Below are positions 26,929-35,871 of a stretch of DNA of 55,703 bases, in pieces. Numbering within the stretch: the stretch's first letter is position 1; every line of letters starts with the position of its first letter. The notes beneath the pieces were generated by a model. It searched no databases and was not told where the DNA came from. It was given only the letters and a program-made list of their open reading frames with translations. The position numbers were made by a program, and so were the translations under genes. Origin of the DNA: Thiohalocapsa sp. (GTDB lineage Bacteria > Pseudomonadota > Gammaproteobacteria > Chromatiales > Chromatiaceae); assembly GCF_022340605.1 (NCBI RefSeq), contig NZ_JAJDNQ010000026.1, positions 1 through 55,703 of the forward strand, in the 5' to 3' direction.

Positions 26929-27366
26929 TCAGGCGACGGCTTTCGGGATGCGGATCTTCTGGCCGGGGAAGATCAGGTCGGCGTCCTTGATGACCTCGAG
27001 GTTGGCCTCGACAATCTGCGGATAGGCGTTGGCATCGCCATAGAAGTGCTTGGCGATGGCCGACAGAGTGTCGCCCTTCTCGATGACGTAGAACTCCACC
27101 TCCGCGGTCTGCGGCGGCGCCTCGAGCTGGTCCACCTTGACCTGCTCCACGCCCTTGACGTTGCCCGCCATCAGCACCGCCTTCTCCATGGCCTCGGCGC
27201 TGTCGGCCTTGCCGCTGAGAGAGACAACGCCGTTGTCGTACTTGACATCCAGGCCGCTGATGCCCGGATTGTCGCGCTCGATCTCCTCTTTGATCTTGGC
27301 ACTCGCCTCGGCCTCTTTGCCGAAGACATTCTTACCGATGTGCTTGGCGAAATCGAAGAGTCCCAT
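26929..27366 (-). CDS. BON-LysM domain protein (Kbp/YgaU-like)
   Basis: The 145-aa protein starts at MGLFDFAKHIGKNVFGK (ATG 27366), preceded by GGGGAAC. An upstream in-frame ATG is rejected. Residues about 25-85 form a BON domain (DNPGISGLDVKYDNGVVSL, SAEAMEKAVLMAGNVKGVEQV). Residues about 92-143 form a LysM domain (YVIEKGDTLSAIAKHFYGD ... IFPGQKIRIP). The layout and length match the E. coli potassium-binding protein Kbp (YgaU), a cytoplasmic K+ sensor. No signal peptide is seen, in agreement. The upstream region has a duplicated GGGAACACCA, giving two possible ribosome sites. Confidence 0.93.
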   Translation of the reverse strand: MGLFDFAKHIGKNVFGKEAEASAKIKEEIERDNPGISGLDVKYDNGVVSLSGKADSAEAMEKAVLMAGNVKGVEQVKVDQLEAPPQTAEVEFYVIEKGDTLSAIAKHFYGDANAYPQIVEANLEVIKDADLIFPGQKIRIPKAVA

Positions 27367-27455
27367 GGTGTTCCCCGTGGTGTTCCCAGTGGTAATGATG
27401 GGTGAGCGTTTTGTACCGGGAATGGACCGGTGCGGCAATCCGGCGATCCTATGAT

Positions 27456-27893
27456 TCAGTCGGGCTCGAACAGCGGCCCCGACGAGCCGCGCAGGTATTT
27501 CGGCAGGTGGTCGTGCACGTCCACGACCCGCTGCTCATAGAAAAAGTGCTTGTCCGGCGCCAGTTCCGCCGGCAGCACGCCGCGGTTGCACTTGGCGAGC
27601 AGCAGTTGCGACACCACCCGCCAGCCCATGGCGTTGGTGTTGTAGAGCACCTCGCCGCAGCGCGGGCAAAACGCGCGGCGCATGCCGAGCTTCGGGTGTT
27701 GGTACTCCACCAGTGACTTGGCGCCGCGGCTCACGACCACCTGCGACGCCGACCAGGCGGCGACGGGGCAATAGGGCAGATTCAAGAGCTCGCGGCAGTC
27801 CATGCAGTGGCAGTGGGCATGGACGATGGGCGCACCGGTGATGGTCAGCTCCACCGCAGCGCAGGTGCAGTGCACTTTGTAGGTTTCGGGCAT
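27456..27893 (-). CDS. GFA (glutathione-dependent formaldehyde-activating)/CENP-V family protein
   Basis: The 145-aa protein starts at MPETYKVHCTCAAVELTITG (ATG 27893). The longer upstream frame is a composition artefact. Zn-binding Cys are in the family order: C-T-C near residue 10, AHCHCMDCRELLNLP near 28-33 and FCPRCGEVLYNT near 77. These hold one structural and one labile zinc. The founding member promotes formaldehyde-glutathione adduct formation, but most relatives have no proven activity, so the name is family only. Divergent from the nucleotidyltransferase gene. Confidence 0.9.
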   Translation of the reverse strand: MPETYKVHCTCAAVELTITGAPIVHAHCHCMDCRELLNLPYCPVAAWSASQVVVSRGAKSLVEYQHPKLGMRRAFCPRCGEVLYNTNAMGWRVVSQLLLAKCNRGVLPAELAPDKHFFYEQRVVDVHDHLPKYLRGSSGPLFEPD

Positions 27894-28137
27894 GGTCGAC
27901 TCCGGTCGGAGAGTGGCAAGATCCGAGCTGGTCTTCCAAGGTCTCCGATTGTGCCACTGCCAACCGCCAGGCGGGGAGGTGGCCGGGAGGCCTTGGCGGC
28001 CGCGCCCCCGGCTCAGCGCATCTCCAATCGCCTGGGTCAGGCACGAGACAGGCGCGCAGGAGCCGCCCGCCGCCCGGCCCGCGCGGGCACGCGGCGCGAT
28101 CCTGGCGCCGAGCATCAACCGGAGGGGTCTGACATCA

Positions 28138-28701
28138 ATGGACTTTCTTCAGGTCATCCGCCGCGTCGGCCAGGCGCTAGATGCCGCGGAGGTCCGTTAT
28201 GCGTTAATCGGCGGCTTTGCGATGGCCTTGCGGGGCGTGCAGCGGGCCACGGTGGACCTGGACTTCATCCTCATGCTGGACGACCTGGAATGTGCCGACC
28301 GTATCCTGCGCCATGCGGGCTACCGGCGCGAGTTCCACAGCGAGAACGTTTCGCACTACGTCGCCGAACAGCCTGAGCTCGGCCGCATCGACCTGTTGCA
28401 CGCCTTCCGCGGGCCGACCCTGAGCATGCTCCGGCGTGCCGAGCCCATCGCCGTGGCCGAAGGGCTGGCGTTGCCGGTCGTGCAGGTGGAGGACATCATC
28501 GGCCTCAAGATTCAGGCCGCCGTCAACGATCCCGAGCGCGCCGCCGCCGATTGGACTGACATTCGGCTCCTGGTGGAGACGCGGGCTCGGCTCGGCCGCA
28601 CCCTGGACTGGGAGTTGGTCGCGGATTATCTGGGCATTTTCGGTCTGGATGCCGAGCTGCCGCGCATCGAGAGCTGGTATGGCAAGACTCACCGAGGCTG
28701 A
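28138..28701 (+). CDS. Nucleotidyltransferase-fold protein (AbiEii/DUF6036-like)
   Basis: The 187-aa protein starts at an ATG at 28138 with GGAGGGG upstream. ALIGGFAMALRGVQRATVDLD shows the GG motif (residues 25-26) and the D-x-D metal pair (D40, D42) of the Pol-beta nucleotidyltransferase superfamily. A helix with VVQVEDIIGLKIQAAV and DWTDIRLLVE follows, as in AbiEii/MenT-like enzymes. Such proteins often act as toxins that add nucleotides to tRNA or other targets, but others are housekeeping. Its stop lies 23 bp inside the next small gene, so expression is coupled. Confidence 0.8.
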   Translation: MDFLQVIRRVGQALDAAEVRYALIGGFAMALRGVQRATVDLDFILMLDDLECADRILRHAGYRREFHSENVSHYVAEQPELGRIDLLHAFRGPTLSMLRRAEPIAVAEGLALPVVQVEDIIGLKIQAAVNDPERAAADWTDIRLLVETRARLGRTLDWELVADYLGIFGLDAELPRIESWYGKTHRG

Positions 28702-28885
28702 CCGCACCGCCTTCCGCGAGCTGACGGCACGCGGCTGGGTGCAATCGCCCGCGGAGCAGAGCCCCGCCATCGTCGAGCAGACCACCGCGGGGCGCGAGCG
28801 CTATTGCCGCTGGGCGACGTTCGCCGCCAGGTTTTACCGGGGCAGCAAGCCGGTGCGTTTCGTCGGCAGCCACTGGAAGCTCTGA
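28679..28885 (+). CDS. Small protein of unknown function overlapping the nucleotidyltransferase gene
   Basis: The 68-aa protein starts at an ATG at 28679 within the end of the upstream gene in another frame. The sequence is polar and mostly helical (TEADRTAFRELTARGWVQS, then RERYCRWATFAARFYRGSKP), ending VRFVGSHWKL. No domain is recognised. Size, overlap and placement immediately after a nucleotidyltransferase resemble antitoxin or accessory genes of such modules. Most antitoxins of this class are encoded first, however, so the order is unusual if it is one. Confidence 0.65.
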   Translation: MARLTEADRTAFRELTARGWVQSPAEQSPAIVEQTTAGRERYCRWATFAARFYRGSKPVRFVGSHWKL

Positions 28886-29106
28886 GCCCGAGACCTATCC
28901 TGCTTCACGCGACAACAACTGCGCCGGGAAGCCATCGCCATGCACCCTGCCGCCCTCGCCCGCCCCTCTGACTACTGGCCGGTGTCCTTGCCGCCACCTC
29001 CGCAATGGGCGCGCTACCAAGTGCAAGGGCATCTACTGACCATTGGCCTATCGTGCCCGGGCGCGCACCGGTAACCTGAGCACTGGCCGACGACACGGAA
29101 TATCCC

Positions 29107-29679
29107 ATGCCCAACCGCCTGACCCCCCGCTTCGAAGACGCCCTGCTCTACGCCAACCGCCTGCACGCGACGCAGACCCGCAAGGGCAGCGGGGTGCCCT
29201 ACGTATCGCACCTGCTCGCGGTGGCGAGCCTGGTGCTGGAAGCCGGCGGCGACGAGGACACCGCGGTCGCCGCGCTGCTGCACGACGCGGTGGAGGACCA
29301 GGGCGGGCTGCCGATCCTCGCCGAGATCCGGGCGCGCTTCGGCGATACCGTCGCCGACATCGTCGCCGCCTGCTCCGATAGCTTCACCTCGCCCAAGCCG
29401 CCGTGGCACGAGCGCAAGCGCGCCTACATCGCCCACCTGCGCGACGCCCCGCCCGAGGTCCTGCTCGTCTCCTGCGCCGACAAGCTGCACAACGCCCGCG
29501 CCATCGCCACCGACCATCGCCGGCTCGGCGACAACCTCTGGGAGCGCTTCCACGCCGGCCGCGACGACATCCTGTGGTACTACCGCGAGCTCTCCGCCAT
29601 CTTCAGCGAGCAGGGTCCCGAGCCGCTGGCCACCGAGCTCGCGCTGGTGGTGGAGCGCCTGCACCGGGATACAACCTGA
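29107..29679 (+). CDS. HD-domain phosphohydrolase (SpoT/Mesh1-like hydrolase domain)
   Basis: The 190-aa protein is a single HD domain. A conserved His (PYVSHLLAVA, H35) comes first. The H59-D60 pair with E63-D64 follows in ALLHDAVEDQGG, then the distal metal Asp in LVSCADKLHNARAI. This order and TRKGSGVPY match the (p)ppGpp hydrolase domain of RelA/SpoT and stand-alone Mesh1-type enzymes, with no synthetase domain. It may hydrolyse alarmones or another nucleotide, and the substrate is inferred only. It is convergent with the phosphate transporter, 4 bp apart. Confidence 0.85.
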   Translation: MPNRLTPRFEDALLYANRLHATQTRKGSGVPYVSHLLAVASLVLEAGGDEDTAVAALLHDAVEDQGGLPILAEIRARFGDTVADIVAACSDSFTSPKPPWHERKRAYIAHLRDAPPEVLLVSCADKLHNARAIATDHRRLGDNLWERFHAGRDDILWYYRELSAIFSEQGPEPLATELALVVERLHRDTT

Positions 29680-29683
29680 TCGC

Positions 29684-31261
29684 TCAGAACACCCCACGCA
29701 AGATCAGGAAGGCGACGACCGCCAGCAGCGCCGACGCCGGCAGGGTGATGATCCAGGCGAGGCCGATGGGCTTCATCAGGTCCCAGTTGGCGGCCTTGTT
29801 GACAATGCCGATGCCGAGCACGGCGCCCACCAGGATGTGCGTCGAGGACACCGGGATGCCGAGCGCCGAGGCCAGCATCACCACCGACGCCGCCGACAGC
29901 TCCGCGGCAAACCCGGACGCCGGGTGCATCTCGGTCAGATGCGTGCCCACGGTGACAATCACGTGCTTGCCGATGAACCAAAGCCCCGTGATCATCGCGA
30001 TACCGAAGGAGAGCATGGCGATGGGCGGCACCGGCGCCGCGGCGTTGATGCCGTCGGTGTGCAGCACGTCCAGCACCGCAGCGAAGGGGCCGATGGCGTT
30101 CGCGATGTCGTTGGAGCCGTGGCTGAACGCGAAGCCCGAGGCCGTGAACACCTGCATCCAGCTGAACACCAGAAAGGTCGATCGATGCAGGTTCGACCCG
30201 CGCAGCGTGCGCGCCAGGATGTAGATGGCCATCCAGACCGCGGCGCCCACCATCAGCATGATCAGGTAGTTATCGATATTCGACAGGTTGAGATGCATGT
30301 GCTTCAGTCCCTTGAACAGCAGCATGGCCGTGATGATCATTGCGCCAAGCGCCGCCAGGACCGGCACATACACCAGTAGCGCCTTGTGCGCGTCGACCTC
30401 CTCGCGCCTGCTCTCGAGGCGGTACAGCTCCCTGTAGTAATCGAACTCGAAGTCCTCGTCCGGCAGCGGCCGCTCGTCCAGGTCCGCCGGCGGGCCGTCA
30501 GCGGCCGTCGTATGTGTGTAGGCGATCTCCTGCAGCTCCGTCATGCGCTCGACGACGCTCTTGTGCCGCTCCCTGAGCGCCCGGTGCTCCTGCTTGATGG
30601 CGTCGAGCTGCGCCTGCGCCTGTTCGTTGTAGCTCAGGATGTAGCGCTTGATGTTCCAGAACAGGATGTAGGCGACGAGCCCGCCTAGCACCGGGGAGAT
30701 CACCCAGGTGAGCGCGATGGTGCCGATCTGGCCCCAATGCACCAGCGAGACGGCCCCGCCCGTGCCGGCGGCGATAATGCCGAGCGTGATGGAGGCGCCG
30801 ACAATGCCACCGACGATGGAATGCGTCGTGGACACCGGCCAGCCGCGCTTGGTGGCGATCAGCAACCACAGCGCCGCCGCCACCAGCGCCGCCATCATGA
30901 CGTAGACGAAGTCCATCGGGTCGAAGCCGGGCTCCGCCATCAGCGAGCCGAGATCGACGATGCCCTTGCGGATAGTCTCGGTGACCGCGCCCCCGGCGAT
31001 CATCGCCCCCGACACCTCAAAGATCGCCGCCACCGCCAGCGCCTGGCGGATGCTGAGCGTACCGGCGCCCACCGAGGTGCCGAAGGAGTTGGCGACGTCG
31101 TTGCCGCCGATGTTGAAGGCCATGAACAGCCCGAACACCGTCGCCAGCGTGAACAGAATCACGCGCGTATGGTTGGTGTAGTCCAGCCCCCAGACCAGGA
31201 AGCTGCCGAATGCCACCAGCAGGATGGCGATAAAGAAGAGACTCAGCTTGTCTTTGAACAT
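29684..31261 (-). CDS. pit: Inorganic phosphate transporter, Pit family
   Basis: The protein has 525 aa from the ATG at 31261 ([19 protein letters not shown]). Two inverted PHO4 repeats carry the signatures [19 protein letters not shown] near residue 55 and [15 protein letters not shown] near 385. SST-x-H motifs are [10 protein letters not shown] and [10 protein letters not shown]. Ten or so membrane helices are split by a charged cytoplasmic loop of about 100 residues. It imports metal-phosphate with protons or Na+ at the inner membrane. The usual DUF47 accessory gene is not next to it. Confidence 0.95.
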   Translation of the reverse strand: MFKDKLSLFFIAILLVAFGSFLVWGLDYTNHTRVILFTLATVFGLFMAFNIGGNDVANSFGTSVGAGTLSIRQALAVAAIFEVSGAMIAGGAVTETIRKGIVDLGSLMAEPGFDPMDFVYVMMAALVAAALWLLIATKRGWPVSTTHSIVGGIVGASITLGIIAAGTGGAVSLVHWGQIGTIALTWVISPVLGGLVAYILFWNIKRYILSYNEQAQAQLDAIKQEHRALRERHKSVVERMTELQEIAYTHTTAADGPPADLDERPLPDEDFEFDYYRELYRLESRREEVDAHKALLVYVPVLAALGAMIITAMLLFKGLKHMHLNLSNIDNYLIMLMVGAAVWMAIYILARTLRGSNLHRSTFLVFSWMQVFTASGFAFSHGSNDIANAIGPFAAVLDVLHTDGINAAAPVPPIAMLSFGIAMITGLWFIGKHVIVTVGTHLTEMHPASGFAAELSAASVVMLASALGIPVSSTHILVGAVLGIGIVNKAANWDLMKPIGLAWIITLPASALLAVVAFLILRGVF

Positions 31262-31717
31262 TGGGCACTGAACGCCCGGCCGTGCGCGCACTCGTTGTTG
31301 AAGACGCCGAGATTACCGCCACCGTACCCACTCAAATGCTACGGTTTTGTGTCAGTTTGACGGGCCGGGCCCGGCAGCAGGGGCCTCCTGAAAGCGCGCG
31401 CACCTGGCGCAGCTCTTGTAGGAGCGGCACTCTTGGTGCCGCGACCGGCGGCGGTGCCAGCGCGCCTGGAGCAGCCGTTACGGGAGTTCAGGCCGACGCA
31501 GGAGGCCCGAGGCCCGGGCGGTGACGACCAGCACCATGTCGGGCTTCGTTCCTCAGCCCGACCTGCGCCTCAACCCGATCTACGTCGCAAGACTGCGCCG
31601 CTGCGTGCTGGATCTCGCGGTGCGGGTGGAAGTTGATGACGCAGGAGCTGGCGGATGAGACGCCAATCATGCGCGAGTGCCGCGTGATCAAGGCCGCCTT
31701 GGCGCGGGACACGGCCG
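31262..31717. other. Repeat-containing intergenic region
   Basis: About 456 bp upstream of pit without a convincing gene. It holds a GTAGGAGCGGCACTC / GGTGCCGCGAC element at 31418-31445 and a GTCGGGCT...AGCCCGAC palindrome at 31538-31562. The promoter of pit should lie near its right-hand start, but none was clear. Confidence 0.55.
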
Positions 31718-32617
31718 CTACAGGATGCCCTCGCGCTCGAGCTGCCGCGTCAGCACCTCGATCTGCACGTCCAGATCGTCGACGTCGCGCTCCAGCAGCA
31801 CCTGATACTGCTCGCGGAAGGCGGCCTCCACCGTCTCCAGGGCGTGGCGGAAGCGTTGGTCGAGTTGCGGCGCGGCGACCTGGCCGTGGGTCTTCGCATA
31901 GCCCTCGACGACGCGCTGCACGCCGTCCAGATAGACGTTCAGAAACTTGCGGGCCCGCCACAGATCCCGTGGGTCCTCCTCGACGCGCTGGATGATCTGC
32001 CGCGCCAGCGCGGCGATGCTGTCGAGCCGCGTATCCAGTTCCGGCTGGCGGATGTCGCGCCGCGCCTGCTCAATGGCGGCGATGGCTTGCACGGCACGCC
32101 GCAGCGACTCCTCGCCGTAAGTGCCCAACCCCAGCGGGCGGCGGCGCAGGGAGAAGTCCAACCCATAGGCGAGATGGAAGCCGAGCAGCGTTACCAGCGC
32201 GAAGGCCGCCGCGATGGCCGGATGATGCCCGGCACCGAGCCCGGCCGTGACGCCGCTGCCGAGCGCGATGAGCCCCGCGCCCACGGTCTTCGGTGGCCAG
32301 CGGTGCCAGAACGCAGCGCCGCCGATGCCGGACGCCCCGCCGTCGCGCCCGCGGCGGACGAGCAGCGCACCGGCGAGCATCAGGCCATAGCCAAGGGCGT
32401 CACCAACCAAGGGGCCGAGCTGCCCGCGTGCGAGCGCGAACACGGCGGCGAGTGCCACCGGCAGCGGCAGCACGAACAAAGGCCAATCGCCGACGCCGGC
32501 GGCGCGTTGCGGCGCTTCGGACCGGGCTCCGACCTGCTCGCTGAGCCACCGCCCCAGCGCCATCAGGATCAGAACGGCGATGACGAAAACGATGAAGAGC
32601 AGCAGGAGTCGTCTCAT
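31718..32617 (-). CDS. XpaC-family (5-bromo-4-chloroindolyl phosphate hydrolysis) membrane protein
   Basis: The 299-aa protein begins MRRLLLLFIVFVIAVLILM (ATG 32617). Its N-terminal half has about five membrane helices. The C-terminal half is helical and charged, with ESLRRAVQAIAAIEQARRDI and RKFLNVYLDGVQRVVEGYAKT, as in XpaC proteins, ending in a coiled-coil-like segment. The family name comes from a Bacillus phenotype and the true function is unclear. XpaC is often beside a TelA-type toxic-anion protein, which is absent here. A 54-aa ORF ends 10 bp upstream. Confidence 0.8.
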   Translation of the reverse strand: MRRLLLLFIVFVIAVLILMALGRWLSEQVGARSEAPQRAAGVGDWPLFVLPLPVALAAVFALARGQLGPLVGDALGYGLMLAGALLVRRGRDGGASGIGGAAFWHRWPPKTVGAGLIALGSGVTAGLGAGHHPAIAAAFALVTLLGFHLAYGLDFSLRRRPLGLGTYGEESLRRAVQAIAAIEQARRDIRQPELDTRLDSIAALARQIIQRVEEDPRDLWRARKFLNVYLDGVQRVVEGYAKTHGQVAAPQLDQRFRHALETVEAAFREQYQVLLERDVDDLDVQIEVLTRQLEREGIL

Positions 32618-32627
32618 CACGGCGTCC

Positions 32628-32792
32628 TCAGCGCGACGCGACCAGCGTCGGCACGGCGTTGGCCGAACCAGCCGGCACCGAACCAGCCGTCGCCGAAGAA
32701 CTGCACGACGCCAACAGCGCCTGCGAAGACGCAACGCCGATGCCCACGACCAGGAGCAGGATGCCGACGAGGCGGCGCTGGCGATCCGACAT
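32628..32792 (-). CDS. Possible small membrane or lipoprotein-like peptide
   Basis: A 54-codon ORF starts at an ATG at 32792 and ends 10 bp before the XpaC gene. It has a basic start (MSDRQRRLV), one hydrophobic span (GILLLVVGIGVASSQALLA), a Cys in ALLASCSSS that resembles a lipobox, and a short Ala/Ser/Val tail. Its place right upstream of the XpaC gene favours a real leader gene. Support is only composition and position. Confidence 0.4.
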   Translation of the reverse strand: MSDRQRRLVGILLLVVGIGVASSQALLASCSSSATAGSVPAGSANAVPTLVASR

Positions 32793-32998
32793 GGCAGATG
32801 TCCCCCGTTGATGACGCCGTGGCGGCTCCGGCGGCAGCAGTCAGCACCCGCCAAGCCGGCCGGGCAGCCGACAGCAGCATGCATGCAAGTATCGCGCGGA
32901 AGCGCCCCGCGCCGCGACCGCGCATGTCCGCCGCCCACAGCCCGTACCGAGGCTGGCGATCGGCGATTTCCACGGCGCCCTTCCAATGGCGAGGAATT

Positions 32999-33070
32999 GC
33001 ATGCCGGGAGTCGATCGACGCGGCACTCGCCACCTCATGCCGTTGTCGGTCTGAGGTAGCGCCTCGCTAG
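32999..33070. repeat. 70-bp dispersed repeat, second copy
   Basis: Matches 18738-18808 (CATGCCGG-AGTCGATCGACGCG ... TGCCGTTGTCGGTCTGAGG-AGCGCCTCGCT). It ends 50 bp before the initiator-tRNA terminator. The rest of 32793-33120 shows no gene. Confidence 0.75.
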
Positions 33071-33120
33071 CTGGTGTACCCGGCCTACAGCCATGGCAGT
33101 GACACCTTGCCCGGGCGCGC

Positions 33121-33158
33121 AAAGAAAAAGGCCCCGCGGATTGCTCCGCAGGGCCTTT
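33121..33158 (-). terminator. Rho-independent terminator of tRNA-fMet
   Basis: Read on the minus strand, AAAGGCCCTGCGGA pairs with TCCGCGGGGCCTTT around a GCAA loop (14 bp with one wobble), followed by CTTTTTCTTT. It begins 7 nt after the tRNA 3' end. Confidence 0.92.
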
Positions 33159-33164
33159 TGAATA

Positions 33165-33241
<77 letters not shown>

Positions 33242-33253
33242 ACTGAGCCGCCT

Positions 33254-33282
33254 ATGTTAGCGTCCTTGGCCGATCCTTACAA
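33254..33282 (-). promoter_or_regulatory. Sigma-70-type promoter of tRNA-fMet
   Basis: On the minus strand, TTGTAA (33282-33277) is followed by 17 bp and TAACAT (33259-33254). Each box matches four of six consensus bases. A GC-rich AGGCGG discriminator follows, as in stringently controlled stable-RNA promoters. Confidence 0.65.
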
Positions 33283-33533
33283 CCCTTTTGAGAAGATTTC
33301 GTCGCTTCAGTTCCAAGTCTAGCAAGTGCTGGCGGGGTTGCCGGGCTCGGCATGGTTGTCTGCCGAACGACGGTGTGACTTGGCCTGCTGGTGGCAGCGG
33401 GCTTCGAGGCCGAGAAAGCATCGCGGCGCGTCGGGCGGAGGTTCGCGGCGCGAGCGTTGCGGTGTTGGGAGCGGCTGCTTGTCGGGCCTCCTTGCTTCGG
33501 CCCCATCTACCGCCCGCTTTGCGGGGCGCGGCT

Positions 33534-33597
33534 ATCGCGGCGGGGACGCCGCTCCCACGCGGCGCGGCCTGCATCGCGGCGGGGAGGCCGCTCCCAC
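33534..33597. repeat. Two direct copies of a GCGGGGACGCCGCTCCCAC-type unit
   Basis: ATCGCGGCGGGGA-GCCGCTCCCAC occurs at 33534-33558 and 33573-33597, 39 bp apart, with one base different. It relates to the CGCTCCCAC-ending palindromes elsewhere. The 33283-33533 part of the gap holds no gene I can support. Confidence 0.65.
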
Positions 33598-33616
33598 GGA
33601 CGGCGCGACAGCGGGA

Positions 33617-34135
33617 TCAGTTGTGCGGTGAGAAGTCCTGCATGTAGGGGTTGACGCGGTTGTGGCGGATGACGATGAAGGGCCGCTGCGAGCTTTGGTG
33701 GCAGGCGTTACAGCCGGCGAGCAGGTTGTGGTAGGCGCCGTTGATGGCGCTGGTGTCGCCGCGGTCGATCGCCTGCTCCAGCTTGGCGTAGGCGGGCTTC
33801 AGGGTGACGCCGAGGTGCTTGGCGATGGGGATGCCCTCATATTCCCGGATCTCGCCGACGGCCTCGATCACTTCTTCCAGCTCGCGGCTGTAGAACCGGG
33901 TGAGGTCGGCGTTGCCGGCATCGACGGCGAGGCCGAGCTTGTGGGCGTAGTACTGCATGTTGTGCATCAGCATGATGAGCGGCAGGTGGGCGAAGGGCGA
34001 ATGCTCGCCCTCACCGTGGTGGCGCTCGTGGTGCCGCTCATGCTCGTGCCGGTCGTTGCCGTCGTCGGCGGCGGCGGGCAGCGCTGGCAGGAGTAGTGCC
34101 AGCAGTGTCAGTGCGGGAGCAAGCGTCCGAAACAT
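33617..34135 (-). CDS. Periplasmic c-type cytochrome (cytochrome c'-like, monoheme)
   Basis: The 172-aa protein starts at an ATG at 34135 with AGGAG upstream. Earlier in-frame codons have no signal peptide. A Sec signal (LALLLPALPAAA) is followed by a His-rich stretch (HEHERHHERHHGEGEH) that may bind metal. The body is helical and carries one heme motif CNACH close to the C-terminus, the layout of class II (c'-type) four-helix cytochromes. It would carry electrons or bind gases in the periplasm. It follows the larger cytochrome gene on the same strand, 91 bp apart. Confidence 0.8.
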   Translation of the reverse strand: MFRTLAPALTLLALLLPALPAAADDGNDRHEHERHHERHHGEGEHSPFAHLPLIMLMHNMQYYAHKLGLAVDAGNADLTRFYSRELEEVIEAVGEIREYEGIPIAKHLGVTLKPAYAKLEQAIDRGDTSAINGAYHNLLAGCNACHQSSQRPFIVIRHNRVNPYMQDFSPHN

Positions 34136-34226
34136 CTTGGGCTCCTGTTGCGGTTGGTTCTCGTGGTTGGGAAGACACGGGCGGACAACCGCTGTACCGC
34201 CCGCACGGGCACGGATGCGGTCGGGG

Positions 34227-35693
34227 CTACAGCGTCTTGAGGTATTCGAGCAGAGCACGGCGCTCCCGGTCGCTGAGCTCGTCGCCGAAGTCATGGCCCT
34301 GGTTGCCGTAGCCGCGGCGGGTGGTGTCGTAGACCCACTTCTGCTCTTCGAGGCTCGCGAACTGCTCGCGGCCTTGCTTCAGCGCGCGATAGCGCCAGCC
34401 GAGGGCGTCCTGGTCGTACTCGGGCCAGGCGCCGTCATGGCGCCAATAGGTGGGCCGGGTCTTGGTGTCGAGCAGGGCGGCGATGGTGGGCACGCTACCG
34501 TTGTGGAGATAGGGCGCGGTGGCCCAGACGCCGTTCAGCGGCGGCGCGACGTAGCCCAGGCCGGGCACGGCGTCGGCCCGGCGGCCGTAATAGGAGCGCT
34601 CGAACCAGCGCACGTAGTCTTTGGCCTGGTGCACGGCCACCTCGGCCATGGCCGGGTCGGTGCCCACGTCGTCCAGGGCCACCAGCTCGTTGGGATAACC
34701 CTCGATGGCGCCATAGCGGCCGTGGCACTCCTTGCACTCGCGGTTGAACACATGCTCGCCGTCGTCGGCCAGCGCCTGGTCGATGGACCAGGGGTACGCC
34801 GGCGGCTCCAGGCTCTCGATGTAGGCGGCCACGTCCACGAACCAGCGATCGATCTCGCGCGCCTCGGCCACCGTGTCGGTGCAGGTGGTGGAGGCCAGGA
34901 TCATGGTGGCCACGTGGTCGCCCCGGCCCTCGCCGTTGTAGAACATGGCATGCTTCTTATCGACGTTCCACCAGGGCGGGACGCTCACCGGCAACACCTC
35001 GGTCTGCGGCAGGCGCATCAGCGGCTTGTCAGACCAAGCGAGGGTCTTGGGGTCGCGGTGGGCCATCAGTGCCAGGGTTATCGCCTGGGCCGGGTTGGCG
35101 CCAACGGTGTCGGTCATGGCGGAGGTGCCGATGGCGGTGATCCGGTCCGCCCACTTCTGCCACTCGGCGGCCTCGGCGTCACCCTCGACATAGGCGCCCA
35201 CCGCCTCCACGGCCATCACCGGGTCGCCGGTGAAGTCCAGGAACTCGTTGCCGAGCCCGATCACCAGCTTGCCGTTCAGCGGCGCCGCGTGGCAGCCGAG
35301 GCAGTTGCTGGTGACCAGCTCCACGCCGCGCTTGCTGGTGTAGGCCGTGAGCTGATAGGGCAGCTTCGCGTTGCGGCCCTCGCGGCCCGGCAGGTCGTAC
35401 TCGGGCGCCGGGGCGCCGGTGCTGGCGACGTAGGCGCTGTAGGGCAGACCGCAGGTGACCACGGAACGGTTGAGCAGCGCCTTGCGGCCCACCTCGGGGT
35501 CGCCGCGGCGCTGCTCATAAGCCGGGATCTTGCCTGGCTCCGCGATGACGACCTCCGGCTCCTTCTTGCCACAGCCGGCCGCCAGCAGCGCCACCAAAAG
35601 CGCGGCGAACAGCGTAGAGGCGTCGGCGGCATGCATCGCGGTGCGGTGGGGGCTGCTGCACGAGTGGGGGTTCACTGGAAAGCTGAAGCGCAT
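34227..35693 (-). CDS. Di-heme c-type cytochrome lipoprotein (RoxA/cytochrome-peroxidase-like)
   Basis: The 488-aa protein has a lipobox (LLVALLAAGC). The ATG at 35693 has a GGAG site; an ATG 19 codons later would give a shorter signal. Two heme motifs are present, CLGCH near residue 130 and CKECH near 325. GVWATAPYLHNGSVPTIAALL is shared with multi-heme oxidases of the RoxA/MauG/peroxidase group. It is shorter than rubber oxygenases, so the enzyme class is uncertain. It probably sits on the outer face of a membrane and passes electrons to the following c'-like cytochrome. Confidence 0.8.
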   Translation of the reverse strand: MRFSFPVNPHSCSSPHRTAMHAADASTLFAALLVALLAAGCGKKEPEVVIAEPGKIPAYEQRRGDPEVGRKALLNRSVVTCGLPYSAYVASTGAPAPEYDLPGREGRNAKLPYQLTAYTSKRGVELVTSNCLGCHAAPLNGKLVIGLGNEFLDFTGDPVMAVEAVGAYVEGDAEAAEWQKWADRITAIGTSAMTDTVGANPAQAITLALMAHRDPKTLAWSDKPLMRLPQTEVLPVSVPPWWNVDKKHAMFYNGEGRGDHVATMILASTTCTDTVAEAREIDRWFVDVAAYIESLEPPAYPWSIDQALADDGEHVFNRECKECHGRYGAIEGYPNELVALDDVGTDPAMAEVAVHQAKDYVRWFERSYYGRRADAVPGLGYVAPPLNGVWATAPYLHNGSVPTIAALLDTKTRPTYWRHDGAWPEYDQDALGWRYRALKQGREQFASLEEQKWVYDTTRRGYGNQGHDFGDELSDRERRALLEYLKTL

Positions 35694-35871
35694 GTCCTGT
35701 CTCCGGGGGCGCGGCGAAAGACCGGCGAAGTGGGGTCTGCCGCGGCGGTTTGGCAGCGTGCATCTGCTTCGAGACAGGCGCGGACCGGGTGGGGTTCCGA
35801 AGCCCCCGGCAGGACGGTGAGCTTAGCCGACGCAGATGACGGATTGACGACGAGAAACCATCCGGCGCCCC

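Noticed and set aside
28939..29073. A 44-codon ORF between the nucleotidyltransferase pair and the HD gene (starts MHPAALARPSDYWPVSL).
   Set aside because: The amino-acid mix is protein-like, but there is no good ribosome site, no domain and no comparison available; too weak to call.
31534..31657. A 40-codon ORF (MSGFVPQPDLRLNPIYVARL) upstream of pit.
   Set aside because: Most of it is a translated palindromic repeat.
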